DNA of 64,000 bases, taken from contig NZ_VFOW01000001.1 of assembly GCF_006716355.1 (NCBI RefSeq), positions 4,836,001 through 4,900,000 of the forward strand. The letters are read 5' to 3'. Shown here piece by piece: positions 1-9,576 of this stretch. Origin of the DNA: Stackebrandtia endophytica. Lineage in GTDB: Bacteria > Actinomycetota > Actinomycetes > Mycobacteriales > Micromonosporaceae. Made by a program: the position numbers and the translations under genes. Within the stretch, counting starts at the first letter, position 1; each line of letters starts with the position of its first letter. The notes under the pieces were generated by a model that made no database searches, had not been told where the DNA came from, and was given only the letters and a program-made list of their open reading frames with translations.

Positions 1-2432
1 CAGTAGGCCAGGTCGACGTCGTGTTCGCCGGATTCCACCGCCGTCCGCTGAGCCTCCGCGTACTCCAGGTAGCTCATGGGCAGGTCGGGCAGGTCGGCGG
101 TGCCGCCGGTGAGTTCGGCACGGTAGAGCGCGGAGACCTCGATGGCGACCCGGTAGGCCGACACCGTGTCGATGATGGCGTGATGCGCGTTGAGGAACAG
201 GACGTGATGATCGGTGGCGAACCGCAACAGGCGCGGTCGAAAGAGTGGCCCGTCGGCCAGCGGGAAGCGATGGGCGCTCTCGACGGACATGACCTCGGCG
301 ACGACCGACGACTCGTCTTGTCCAAGATGGTCACTCACCGTCAGTTCGACGGTGAGGTCGTCCCGCACGATCTGGCGCGGTTGTCCATCGACGACCCGGA
401 TGACCGTGCGCAGCGTGGCGTGCCGATCGGCCAGGCGGTCGAAGGCCCGTTGGAGGATCAGTGGATCGACCGGGCCCTGTAGCCGTACCGCTCGCGCCTC
501 GTTGTAGGTGCTGTGTTCGGGGAACAGCTGCTCCGCCAGCCAGAACCGCTCCTGAGCGAAGGACAGCGGACCGGACGATGGACCGGATGACGGTTCGGAC
601 AGTGGTTCGGAGGGTTCTTCGGACTCTGGTTCGGTCGGCGTCGGCTCGGCGGTCTCCTCGGTCGACAGCGAGACGGGAAGCGGTTCGTCGACGGTCGCGG
701 CGACCGTGACGAACCGTCGTCGCAGCGCGTCCAGGTGGGGAAGGGCGGCCATCGCCGGTTCGGCGGGCACCCCGAAGTCGAGGAACGCCGCGATCTCATC
801 GGCTCCGGCGGCCATCAGGTCGGCGACGATCGGTGCGCAGCTGTCCACGGTGCCTATGAGCGCCCGGGACTCGCAGTAGCGCTCATAGGCCTTGCCCAGA
901 AGGAACCGCAGGTCCTCCTCGGGGGTGTTGTGGACATCGATCGTCATCCCCAGACTGTTGGCGGCCTGTCCCAGCAACCCAAGCGACGAACGCATATAGC
1001 CGCAGAACGGCTCGAAGGCCTCGCGCCGAACGGTCGCCAGGTCCTCACCCAGGTAGGAGTGCACCAGGACGACGACCCGCCCACCCGCCGGATCCAGTCC
1101 CACCTCGGCGCGAGTCCGTCGATACAGCTCGATCCGTTCGGCCAGCTGCTCGATCGACTGGGTCATCAGATTGGTGACGATGCCCAGACCCTCCCGGGCC
1201 GCCAGCCGATAGGAATCCGGATTGCCGACCACCGCCGCGTACATCGGTGGCATCGACTGCACCGGAGTGGGGTACAGCTTGAGGTCGATGTCCTCACCGG
1301 TGCCCGACACCGCCGAGATCGCCTCGCCACTCCACAGTCGACGCAGCTCACCCAACTGTGAGTACATGGAGTCCCGGTGCGTGCCGTACCGCTGCGGGAA
1401 CAACGCGAAGTCGTTGGCGTGCCAGCCGCTGGCGACGCAGATACCGGCGCGACCGGCGGACAAGTTGTCCACAACCGACCATTCCTCCGCCACCCGGATG
1501 GTCTGGTGCAGCGGCAGGACCACCGAACCGGCGTGCAACCGAATCCGGTCGGTCTCCCTGGCCAGTGCCGCCGCCAGCACGGACGGGTTGGGGAACAGGC
1601 CGCCGAAGGAGTGGAAATGACGCTCCGGCAGCCAGGCGGCATGGAAGCCGTGCTGATCGGCGAATCGGGTGGCGTCGATGATGAAGTCGTATTTGTCGAC
1701 GCCGTCGGTGGTCTCGAGCGGGTAGTCCCCGAAGAAGTACACCGAGAAGTCCACGGCGTCGTGGTCGCCGGCCCGGTGGCCTGGTGGCGCGGCGTGATCG
1801 GCCGGGGGAGAAGCCGGTGGCTCCATCGTCGCAATGACGACCGGCGGCGTCACGGGGGCCGAGGGTCCGGGTACCACGGTGCCCGGTGACGCCGCGGGCG
1901 ATTCCACCGGAGGCACCGAGTCGGTGGTAGACAGTTGGGCCGCCACCAGCTCGGCCATCTGACCAACCAGTCGCACCTGCGACGCGGCCACCGCGGGCTC
2001 GGAATCGGCGGCCTGCTGCGCGACCAGGTCGGCGAAGCCGGCCAACAGTCGAGTGTGGGCGGCCGCCGTCGATGTCGTCGCCGGCACGGGAACGATCGTG
2101 ACCGGAGGTGGAGTCGCCGGAAGCTCCGGAGTGGACACCGGCGGTGACGGCGTCGCGGCTTGGGTTGGAAGCGTCGGGGACACCGGGGTGTCGCCCGGCA
2201 ACCGGTCGGCTATCAGCGCGGCCAGCTTGGCCGGGGTGTCGGTGTCGGAGAACAGTTCGCGCATCGAGACGCGAACCGCGAAGTCCCGCTCGATCTGCCG
2301 GGTGATGCCCACCAGCAGCAGTGAGTCGGCTCCCAGGTCGAAGAAGGTGGCATCGGCGTCCTCCACCGGTTGACCCAGTTGCGCGGCGATGAGGTGTCGC
2401 ACCCCTTGGACGATGTCGGTGCGGGTCGGCAT
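1..2432 (-). CDS. NRPS-type megasynthase, ACP-monooxygenase-condensation (partial, 3' end outside window)
   Basis: 810 codons are visible and the frame is still open at base 1. Residues 1-75 form an acyl carrier domain (DLGADSLLL, Ser37 for phosphopantetheine). A Pro/Thr/Ser-rich linker runs to about 225. Residues 228-560 are a flavin-dependent luciferase-like monooxygenase of the type embedded in NRPS/PKS lines (WLPERHFHSFGG, ASGWHANDF). After an SEEPSEP-type linker a condensation domain starts at about 622 (LSFAQERFWL). Its active-site motif reads HHAIIDT at 750-756, with Thr where HHxxxDG has Gly. The ATG at 2432 has GGAG a few bases upstream. The gene follows the PKS gene by 55 bp in the same direction, so its ACP probably receives the polyketide unit made there. 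Oxygenation while carrier-bound and then amide formation is inferred; the product is unknown. Confidence 0.92.
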   Translation of the reverse strand, partial: MPTRTDIVQGVRHLIAAQLGQPVEDADATFFDLGADSLLLVGITRQIERDFAVRVSMRELFSDTDTPAKLAALIADRLPGDTPVSPTLPTQAATPSPPVSTPELPATPPPVTIVPVPATTSTAAAHTRLLAGFADLVAQQAADSEPAVAASQVRLVGQMAELVAAQLSTTDSVPPVESPAASPGTVVPGPSAPVTPPVVIATMEPPASPPADHAAPPGHRAGDHDAVDFSVYFFGDYPLETTDGVDKYDFIIDATRFADQHGFHAAWLPERHFHSFGGLFPNPSVLAAALARETDRIRLHAGSVVLPLHQTIRVAEEWSVVDNLSAGRAGICVASGWHANDFALFPQRYGTHRDSMYSQLGELRRLWSGEAISAVSGTGEDIDLKLYPTPVQSMPPMYAAVVGNPDSYRLAAREGLGIVTNLMTQSIEQLAERIELYRRTRAEVGLDPAGGRVVVLVHSYLGEDLATVRREAFEPFCGYMRSSLGLLGQAANSLGMTIDVHNTPEEDLRFLLGKAYERYCESRALIGTVDSCAPIVADLMAAGADEIAAFLDFGVPAEPAMAALPHLDALRRRFVTVAATVDEPLPVSLSTEETAEPTPTEPESEEPSEPLSEPSSGPSSGPLSFAQERFWLAEQLFPEHSTYNEARAVRLQGPVDPLILQRAFDRLADRHATLRTVIRVVDGQPRQIVRDDLTVELTVSDHLGQDESSVVAEVMSVESAHRFPLADGPLFRPRLLRFATDHHVLFLNAHHAIIDTVSAYRVAIEVSALYRAELTGGTADLPDLPMSYLEYAEAQRTAVESGEHDVDLAY

Positions 2433-2487
2433 GTCGGCTCCGTTTCTGGATGAGGGGTGCCCGGTCGAACCGGACACGGCGGTCGGT

Positions 2488-5400
2488 CTAGGCGGTGGTC
2501 GGCGGCGTGATCGGTATCCAGTGGCGTGTGCGGTCGAACGGATGGGTCGGCAATGGCACGCGTCGTCCGGCGACCAGTGGCCGCCAATCGATCGAGTGTC
2601 CGTCGCAGTACAGGCGCGCGGCCGCCGGATGAATGTCGGCCGGATCGGTGGCGAGCCAGTTCAGCTGCGGGGCACCGCGCCTGCCGATGCCGGTGAGTAC
2701 CGTGCCGGTGCCCAGCTCCACTACGTGTCCACAGTTGAGGTCGGCGAGCCTGCGCACCACCAGGTCCCATCGGACGACCTCGCGTGCGTGGTTCGTCAGA
2801 TAGTCACCGTCGCACCGGAACCCGGCTTGACGGACTCGGCCGTCCCGACTGGAGATCACCGGTAGCGTGGTGGGAGTGAAGTCGACCTGATCGAGCCGGG
2901 CACCGAACTCGGGCAGCATCGGATCCAACAGTCGCGAATGGAACGCCCGGTGCACCGGCAGCCGGATGACGGCCCGAGATCGGCCGTCCAGCAGGTCCGC
3001 CGCCGCCTCGACGGCTTCCACGGATCCGGCGAGGACGTATTCCTGGTCGGCGTTGACCACCGCCAGGTCCAGACCCTCGATCACCGTCTGCGCCGCATCG
3101 ACGGTGCGGCGCCCGGCGCGCACCGCCAGCATCGCGCCCGGCGGACTGCGATGTGCCATGAGCTCGCCGCGCACCGCCGTCATCCGGGCGCCGTCCTCGA
3201 CGGTGAAGGCCCCGGCGGCGCACCACGCCGCATACTCGCCGACGCTGTGTCCGGCGAGGTGATCGGGACGTATCCCCAGCTCCGCCCACAGTGCGGTGAG
3301 TCCGGTCTGAAGAGTGAAGAGCGCCGGTTGGACCAGGGCGGTGGGCAGTGGGGTGTCCGATTCGGTCAGTAGCGCGTCGGCGATACCGAAGCCCGGCAAC
3401 TCGGCTTCGATCGCGGTGACGCAGCGGTCGACGTGGTCGCGGAAGACCCGTGAGGTGTCGTGGAGACGCCGTGCCGCGCCAGCGGTGACCCGGCCCTGTC
3501 CGCTGAAGACGAATCCGATGGTGGTTCCCGTATCGGCCGACCCGGTGATCGGGTCGGTGCGCAGCCTTTCGGCCAGCAGTTCGGGGGTGTCACCGAAGGC
3601 GACCAGCCGATGTGGTCGGTGTCGGCGTCCCAAGGCGGTGGTGGCCAGGATGTCCGCCGGCTCGATGGGTTCCGGCCGGTCGAGCCGGTCGAGAAACCGG
3701 TCGGTCAGTTCGGTCAATGCCTGCGGGGTGTGTGCCGACAACACCACGCCACCGGTTCCGGCGGGCGGTTCGTGGTCGAGAGTCGGCCCCTGGGCCACGA
3801 CGAGATGGGCGTTGGTGCCGCCCACGCCCAGGGCCTGCACCGAGGCGTGTCGCGGCCGGTCCTCGACTGGCCAGTCGACGGCGGCGGTGTGAACCTGGAA
3901 CGGCCCCGGATCGATGGCCGGATTCCATCGATCAAAGTTAATCTGTGGTGGAATCCGGCCGTGCCGCAGAATGAGCACGGCCTTGATCAGCCCCGCCATT
4001 CCGGCGCAGGCGTCCAGGTGACCGATGTTGGCCTTGACCGACCCGAGTGCGTGTCGACGGTCTCGGGTCACGTCGCCGGGCCTGGCCGCGAAGGCCTCGG
4101 TCAGTGCCTGAACCTCCAGCGGATCCCCCAGCTGCGTGCCGGTCCCGTGCGCTTCGACGTAGCCGATGTCGTCGGCGGTGACCCCCGCCGCGTCGAGCGC
4201 GGCGGTGATCGCCTCGACCTGACCGGACACGCTCGGTGCGGTGAAGCCGACCTTGGAAGCCCCGTCGTTGTTGACGGCCGACCCGGCGATGACCGCGTGA
4301 ATCGTGTCGCCGTCGGCGATCGCGTGATCGAGTCGCTTCAGGACGACGCAGGCGACGCCGTTTCCACCGACCGTGCCGTCGGCCGCCTCGTCGAAGCTGC
4401 GACATCGTCCGGTGGGGGACATCATGGTGCCCTCGACGTGGTGGTACCCGATGGTCGCGGGCACGTGCAGCGACGACGCTCCGGCGATCATGATGTCGGC
4501 GTCGCCGGCCAGCAGGGCGCCCACCGCGTGATGTACCGCGACCAGTGCCGTCGAACACGCCGTTTGGACGGTGACGGCCGGCCCGGTCAGCCCCAGCCGA
4601 TAGGCGACCCGGGTGGCCAGAAAGTCGGGCTGGGTGCCCAGGGCTACCTGCATCGCGGTGAACGGGTCCGAGACGGACGCCTGCGCTCGATAGTCGCGAC
4701 CGGCGTACAGGTTCATGCCGCACCCGGCGTACAGACCGATGCGTTCGGTGCCGGTTCCCGCGTACCCGGCCGACTCCAACGCCTGGTGGCACTGTTCGAG
4801 GAACAGTCGCTGCTGCGGATCCAGGTAGTCGGCCTCGGCGGCGCTGATGCCGAACAGGCCGGCGTCGAAATCTCCGATGACCTCGGGATCGCCGGAGCCC
4901 AGAGTGCCCGACACCGGGACATAGCGCGGGTCGCGGTACTCCGATTCGGCGATTCCGGCCGCCGACAATTCGGCGGGGGTGAAGCGGCGCAGGGATTCAC
5001 GACCGGCGCACAGGTTCTCCCAGAACTCCTCTATGGAGTCGGCGCCGGGAAATCGCGCGGCCATTCCGATGATCGCGACCCGCCGATCCGGTGGCGGCGC
5101 GGACCGGGGCGTGGCGGTGGTGTCGTTCAGCGTGGTCAACGAGGTGACGAACGCTTCGATGTGTGGGTGCCGCAGCAACATCGTGGTGGTGATGGGACGG
5201 CCCACCACGTGCGAGAGTTGCTCGGCCAGCTGTGGAATGCGCACCGAGTCCACACCTTGTTCGTACAGTGGACGGTCGGCGGCGAGCTCGTACCCGAGCA
5301 CCCGTCGACAGGTCGCCAGGACCTCGGTCAACAGTCGATGTCGTGACGGCGCCGCAGTCGGTGCGGATGCCCTGGCATCGGTCCATTCTCCGTCGAGGAG

Positions 5401-7020
5401 GTGCCGGGCGATGACCGCCCGTTGGATCTTTCCGCTGCCGGTGCGGGGAAACCGCGATTCGGGGACCACCGCGATGATCCCGGCGCTCAGGCCCAGAACG
5501 TCGGAGACCACCCGGGCCACTCGGCGAGCGATCCGGGCCGGTGCGGCGGGTTCGGCGAGGCCGACGGGGTCGACTACCAGCGCCAGGCCCAGGGTCTCGC
5601 TGCCACGTTCGACGGCGGGGACCCCCACGGCGCCGACCAGACCGGCGACGACTCCCGGGACGGTGGCCACCACCTGTTCGATGTGGTGGCAGTCGTGATT
5701 ATCTCCATTGAGGATGATGATGTCCTTGGCGCGACCGGTGATGGTGAGCCGACCGTCGGCCAGGTACGCCAGATCCCCGGTGTCAAACCAGCCGTCCGGA
5801 CCGGTGACCGGTTCGGATCGCCCCACGTAACCGGAGGTGACCCTCGCCGACCGGATCTGTAGGGCGCCGACGGTTCGTTCCGGCAGCACCTCGCCGTCCG
5901 TGCCGACCACTCGCATCGCGGCTCCCGGGGACGGTTCCCCGATGCTCACCAGGCGACGTCCGTCCACGTCGACGACGGCGGCGGGGTGATCGTAGCGGCC
6001 GAAGGCGATCGCGGTGGTGGTCTCGGTCATTCCCCAACAGGGACGAAACCGATCGGGGGTCATACCCGACGGCGCGGTCGCGGTGAGGAAGTCGGCGACG
6101 ACCGATTCCAGGATCTGCTCTCCGCCGCTGACCAGGGTCCGCACCCGTGACAGATCGATCCCGGATTCGACTGATGCCGCGCCGGCGACGAGGCGATAGG
6201 CGAAGTTCGGCGCCCAACTGTGTTCGACGCCCAGCTCACCGACGGTTCGCAACCACCGCAACGGTTCGCGAAGGATCCATTCGGTGGGAGCGTGCCAGTT
6301 GGTGGCACCGAGAAACACCGCGGCGACGTGATACAGCAGAAACGCTCCACTGTGATCCAGCGGCATCCAGTTGAAGGTGGCGTGACCGGGCTCGACGCCG
6401 AGTTGGTCACGGGCGCCCAAGGCGAGTTCGATCAGGCCGCGATCGGTCAGTTCGATGACCTTGGGTGCGCCGGTGCTGCCCGACGACAACAGGTACATGA
6501 CCGGTCCGGTCGTCGCCACGGGAGCGGGTGCTTCCAGGTCCCCGGCCGCCTGTTCCAACGTCTCAAGGCTCAGTAGCCGTGCTTCGTCGAGCCGGGTGCC
6601 GATCATGGCCGCCGCGGCGGAGTCGGTGAGGATCGCGGGCCGTTCCATCAGTTCCCACACGTGACGCAGCCGTTCGAGATGGCCGGGAACACGTGCGGGA
6701 TCGGCGGGAACGGTCACCACCACCGGGCGTATCCCGCCGAGCAGGCACGCCCACACCGCCATCAGGTGGTCGTGGATGTCGGAGAGTTGCAAAATCACCG
6801 TGGCGCCACGAGCGACCCCGGCCGCAGCCAACCCACCGTGCCACCGCGCGGCGGCGGTCAGGAACTCGGGGTAGGGGGTGAAGCGTCGCCCGACATCGTC
6901 GATGACCCCGACGCCGGCATCCGGTGAGGTCTCGGCGGCGTGGCGCAGGGCCCCCGCCGCTCCGAACAGGACGGTCTCGTGTGGATCGACGGCTTCGCCG
7001 GTGATGACGTATCCGGTCAC
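2488..7020 (-). CDS. Polyketide synthase: acyl-ligase, ACP, KS, AT
   Basis: 1510 residues. An AMP-dependent acyl ligase spans 1-545 (SSGSTGAPK at 179-187, TGD at 414-416, C-terminal Lys531 in GSGKIQ). An ACP follows (Ser592 in GVDSVRI). The ketosynthase spans 647-1080, with an intact Cys822, His958, His1001 triad (TACSTA, EAHGTGT, KANIGH). The acyltransferase spans 1168-1450 (GHSVGEY, Ser1259; RAFHS at 1358-1362, closer to the malonyl-type HAFH than to methylmalonyl YASH). There is no KR, DH or terminal ACP; the next ACP opens the downstream protein. The frame is open upstream to 7647, but that part is antisense-quality sequence inside the MFS gene. The GTG at 7020 overlaps the MFS stop by 4 bp and follows an ACGGAG ribosome site. 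It should activate a free acid and extend it once with malonyl. Confidence 0.93.
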   Translation of the reverse strand: MTGYVITGEAVDPHETVLFGAAGALRHAAETSPDAGVGVIDDVGRRFTPYPEFLTAAARWHGGLAAAGVARGATVILQLSDIHDHLMAVWACLLGGIRPVVVTVPADPARVPGHLERLRHVWELMERPAILTDSAAAAMIGTRLDEARLLSLETLEQAAGDLEAPAPVATTGPVMYLLSSGSTGAPKVIELTDRGLIELALGARDQLGVEPGHATFNWMPLDHSGAFLLYHVAAVFLGATNWHAPTEWILREPLRWLRTVGELGVEHSWAPNFAYRLVAGAASVESGIDLSRVRTLVSGGEQILESVVADFLTATAPSGMTPDRFRPCWGMTETTTAIAFGRYDHPAAVVDVDGRRLVSIGEPSPGAAMRVVGTDGEVLPERTVGALQIRSARVTSGYVGRSEPVTGPDGWFDTGDLAYLADGRLTITGRAKDIIILNGDNHDCHHIEQVVATVPGVVAGLVGAVGVPAVERGSETLGLALVVDPVGLAEPAAPARIARRVARVVSDVLGLSAGIIAVVPESRFPRTGSGKIQRAVIARHLLDGEWTDARASAPTAAPSRHRLLTEVLATCRRVLGYELAADRPLYEQGVDSVRIPQLAEQLSHVVGRPITTTMLLRHPHIEAFVTSLTTLNDTTATPRSAPPPDRRVAIIGMAARFPGADSIEEFWENLCAGRESLRRFTPAELSAAGIAESEYRDPRYVPVSGTLGSGDPEVIGDFDAGLFGISAAEADYLDPQQRLFLEQCHQALESAGYAGTGTERIGLYAGCGMNLYAGRDYRAQASVSDPFTAMQVALGTQPDFLATRVAYRLGLTGPAVTVQTACSTALVAVHHAVGALLAGDADIMIAGASSLHVPATIGYHHVEGTMMSPTGRCRSFDEAADGTVGGNGVACVVLKRLDHAIADGDTIHAVIAGSAVNNDGASKVGFTAPSVSGQVEAITAALDAAGVTADDIGYVEAHGTGTQLGDPLEVQALTEAFAARPGDVTRDRRHALGSVKANIGHLDACAGMAGLIKAVLILRHGRIPPQINFDRWNPAIDPGPFQVHTAAVDWPVEDRPRHASVQALGVGGTNAHLVVAQGPTLDHEPPAGTGGVVLSAHTPQALTELTDRFLDRLDRPEPIEPADILATTALGRRHRPHRLVAFGDTPELLAERLRTDPITGSADTGTTIGFVFSGQGRVTAGAARRLHDTSRVFRDHVDRCVTAIEAELPGFGIADALLTESDTPLPTALVQPALFTLQTGLTALWAELGIRPDHLAGHSVGEYAAWCAAGAFTVEDGARMTAVRGELMAHRSPPGAMLAVRAGRRTVDAAQTVIEGLDLAVVNADQEYVLAGSVEAVEAAADLLDGRSRAVIRLPVHRAFHSRLLDPMLPEFGARLDQVDFTPTTLPVISSRDGRVRQAGFRCDGDYLTNHAREVVRWDLVVRRLADLNCGHVVELGTGTVLTGIGRRGAPQLNWLATDPADIHPAAARLYCDGHSIDWRPLVAGRRVPLPTHPFDRTRHWIPITPPTTA

Positions 7021-8261
7021 GTGGTCAGCTCCGTTTCCTGCCGGGCACGACGTCGGCGAAGCAACCGCACGAGCAGCACGATCGCGGCGACGACGGCCAG
7101 CCCGTGCATGACCGTTACTACTGTGGATGGTGTCTGGTAGGTGAGCAGTGCCGCGCTGGTGAGCATGCCGAGTCCCAGCCCGGTCGTCTCGGCCATCGCG
7201 ACCAGGCCGAACAGCTGGCCGCGTCGGTCCTCGGAGGCGGCCTGTAGCCGTGACATGAACGAAGTCTCGGCGTAACCGTCCGCGATTCCGGTGATCAACG
7301 CGACCACCATCAGCGTCCAGGACGTGATGCCGGTGAACACGACGATGAACCCGATGGACATGATGATCACGCTGACCGCGAACGACTGATCGGGCAATCG
7401 TCGGCCGCCGCGAGTCGCCCAGCGCATCACGATCTGTTGGGCGACGATGTTTCCCAGTGCCCAACACACCCAGAACTGGGACAGGAACATCGCCGGCTCC
7501 ACCGGCTGGACCGTGGCCGCGTGGACCGGCAACCCGACGATGTGTGAAGCCGAGCCGAACCCCTCGACGGTGCGTACCGCCATCATGATCAACAGGACCG
7601 GCGTCGCGGTCAGCACCAGGTAGGCGCTGGACAGCGACGACTTCCAAGCCGGCTGCCCGGACGTCTCGGGTTCCGGCGGGGTACGCAGCAGCGGCAGCCG
7701 GGCCAGGTTCAGCGCCGACAGCAGGTAGGTGGCCGCGTTGATCACGAACACCGTCTCGAACCCGGCGACCGCGATGATGGCTCCGGCACTGCCCATACCC
7801 GCGACCGTGGCCAACGACCGACCGGTCACCAGCATCGCGTTGCCGCGAACCCGGTGTTCAGCGCCGACGATGTCGGGGATGCCGCTGCGCAGGCACACGT
7901 TGAACAGTGTCGAACCGCACCCGGCCACCGTGGCCACCGCGTACAGGAGACCGGCGGCGGAGTCAGGTGGGACGATCGCCAGGCACAGCAACGCACTCGA
8001 CTGGGCCAGGTCGGCGGTCATCATGACGCGTTTGCGTGGAAATCGGGACACGATCGCACCCGAGAACAGGCCGGTGACGAAGCCGGACACCAGCCGGACG
8101 GCCATGAACAGTCCGGTGTGCAGTGCGCTTCCGGTGACGAGAAAGGCGTACAGACCCAACGCGACGATGTTGAGGTGTCCGCCGAATGCCGAGAGCGTGT
8201 ACCCGGCAACCAGCCACCGGAAATGGCGCACTAATCCGCACCCGTGACGGCGCGCGGCCAC
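7017..8261 (-). CDS. MFS exporter of the biosynthetic cluster
   Basis: 414 residues, mostly hydrophobic helices, in the pattern of a major-facilitator permease of the MFS_3 kind. A basic loop after the second helix pair (SRFPRKRVMM) matches the MFS inter-helix signature region. Its stop overlaps the PKS start (GTGA), so the two are translationally coupled. Export of the cluster product, or self-resistance, is the likely role by context. The GTG at 8261 has no clear ribosome site; a GTG ten codons in (VRHFRW) is an equally plausible start and would sit nearer the first membrane helix. Substrate unknown. Confidence 0.88.
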   Translation of the reverse strand: MAARRHGCGLVRHFRWLVAGYTLSAFGGHLNIVALGLYAFLVTGSALHTGLFMAVRLVSGFVTGLFSGAIVSRFPRKRVMMTADLAQSSALLCLAIVPPDSAAGLLYAVATVAGCGSTLFNVCLRSGIPDIVGAEHRVRGNAMLVTGRSLATVAGMGSAGAIIAVAGFETVFVINAATYLLSALNLARLPLLRTPPEPETSGQPAWKSSLSSAYLVLTATPVLLIMMAVRTVEGFGSASHIVGLPVHAATVQPVEPAMFLSQFWVCWALGNIVAQQIVMRWATRGGRRLPDQSFAVSVIIMSIGFIVVFTGITSWTLMVVALITGIADGYAETSFMSRLQAASEDRRGQLFGLVAMAETTGLGLGMLTSAALLTYQTPSTVVTVMHGLAVVAAIVLLVRLLRRRRARQETELTT

Positions 8262-8428
8262 CGAGGGTGCGGCCCTGGCGGCGAATGGGTCCGGAGCAAG
8301 TCAGGCATCCAAACTGGTGATCATGGAGGTTTTCTTCATTATCGGGATGACTGCGTGTGTTCTATCGTTGGACAGCCCATCGAACGTTCCCGGTAATCAT
8401 TGGGCGTGAACGGTACCCGAAACCGGTG

Positions 8429-8450
8429 GTCGGACGGTCCGACTACTATG
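8429..8450 (+). promoter_or_regulatory. Palindrome abutting a -10-like box before the inositol-phosphate-synthase-like gene
   Basis: GTCGGACGGTCCGAC (8429-8443) is a perfect 7-bp inverted repeat around one base. It is followed directly by TACTATG, a plausible -10 region, about 130 bp before the start at 8581. The rest of the 319-bp gap (8262-8580) shows no gene. An operator for an unidentified repressor is an inference; no good -35 box is visible. Confidence 0.4.
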
Positions 8451-8580
8451 GAATAACGCCGGGCGATCGTTTCACCGGGCATGGGATTTGGCTCTTCCCC
8501 CGGATCGGCGTAGGTTTCATGGCCCGATCATGCGCCGGTTGACCGGTGGCCCCACACCGACGTGGCAGAGGAGAGCGCAC

Positions 8581-9576
8581 ATGGCTATCAAAGTGGGAAT
8601 CGTGGGGGTCGGCAACTGTGCGTCCTCGCTGGTGCAGGGCGTCGAATACTACCGCGACCGGGTCGATTCGATCGGTCTTGCCAATCCCGTCTGTGCCGGG
8701 TACCCGTTGTCCACCGTGGAGTTCAGTTCCGCGTTCGACATCGATTCGACCAAAGTCGGACGTGACCTCAGCCAAGCCATCTGGTTGGGGCCGAACAACT
8801 CCCGCAAGTTCGCCGAGGTTCCACATCTGGGCGTCGAGGTCGTCGACGGGATCCAGGCGGACAGCCTCACCGACGTCGCGGCCGACCACATCGACGCGAT
8901 CGGGCGGGCCGACGTCACCGCGATCGCACATCACCTCAAGACCACTGAGACGACCATTGTGGTCAACTTCCTGCCGGTTGGCGCGCAGGAGGCGACGGAA
9001 CGGTACGCCGAGGCGGCGCTGGCCGCCGGGTGTGGCTTCATCAACTGCATGCCGTCACGGTTGGCGCGCGACCCCGACTGGGCGCGCCGTTTCGACCACG
9101 CCGGGCTCCCCCTGATGGGCGACGATCTGACCAGCCAGTTCGGATCGACGATGATCCACCGTGCGTTGGTGACCGCGCTGGCCGACAACGGTGTGCGCCT
9201 GCGCAACACCTTCCAGCTCAACAGCGGCGGCAACATGGACTTCGTGGCGATGCAGGATCGCACCCGGATGCGCACGAAACAGGAGTCCAAGGCCGACGGT
9301 GCCTATCGGAACGCTTCGGCGGTCGCCGGTTACGTCGGCGCCGAGTACGTGCCGTTTCTCGCCGACACCAAGGTCGCCTACATCCGGCTCGAGGCCGACG
9401 GTTTCGGCGGTACCCCGTTGGACATCGAACTGCGCATGAACGTGGAGGACTCTCCCAGCGCCGCAGGCAACGTCCTGGACGCCGTTCGCTACATGGCCCG
9501 TGCCGCGGCGGAGGGGCGGGGCGGGGTGTTGACCACCGAGTCCGAACTACTGATGAAGGCGCCGGGCGCTCGATGA
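8581..9576 (+). CDS. Divergent myo-inositol-1-phosphate synthase-like protein
   Basis: 331 residues with the fold markers of actinobacterial inositol-phosphate synthase: the NAD-binding GVGNCASSLVQG at the N-terminus, the GGNMDF motif and a C-terminal core ending in a conserved Ser/Asn-Ala-Gly segment. It differs from the housekeeping enzyme where chemistry is expected. The family motif GDDIKSQ reads GDDLTSQ (181-187 region), so the lysine is Thr184, and SKKISKT reads TKQESKA. It is about 30 residues shorter than typical family members. The ATG at 8581 follows AGAGGAGAG. The stop overlaps the next start (ATGA). It may be a paralogue with changed substrate or a non-catalytic partner. The housekeeping function is not assured. 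Confidence 0.85.
   Translation: MAIKVGIVGVGNCASSLVQGVEYYRDRVDSIGLANPVCAGYPLSTVEFSSAFDIDSTKVGRDLSQAIWLGPNNSRKFAEVPHLGVEVVDGIQADSLTDVAADHIDAIGRADVTAIAHHLKTTETTIVVNFLPVGAQEATERYAEAALAAGCGFINCMPSRLARDPDWARRFDHAGLPLMGDDLTSQFGSTMIHRALVTALADNGVRLRNTFQLNSGGNMDFVAMQDRTRMRTKQESKADGAYRNASAVAGYVGAEYVPFLADTKVAYIRLEADGFGGTPLDIELRMNVEDSPSAAGNVLDAVRYMARAAAEGRGGVLTTESELLMKAPGAR

Noticed and set aside
3460-5346. 628-residue plus-strand frame opposite the PKS
   Set aside because: Gly/Arg-rich shadow of the minus-strand coding sequence with no domain pattern; the PKS motifs on the other strand are unambiguous.
7021-7647. N-terminal extension of the PKS frame by 209 residues
   Set aside because: It is antisense-quality sequence over the MFS 3' end; the GTG at 7020 has a ribosome site and the 4-bp overlap typical of coupled genes.
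8357-8542. 61-codon frame before the inositol-phosphate-synthase-like gene
   Set aside because: No ribosome site, crosses the palindrome and promoter region, no family resemblance.
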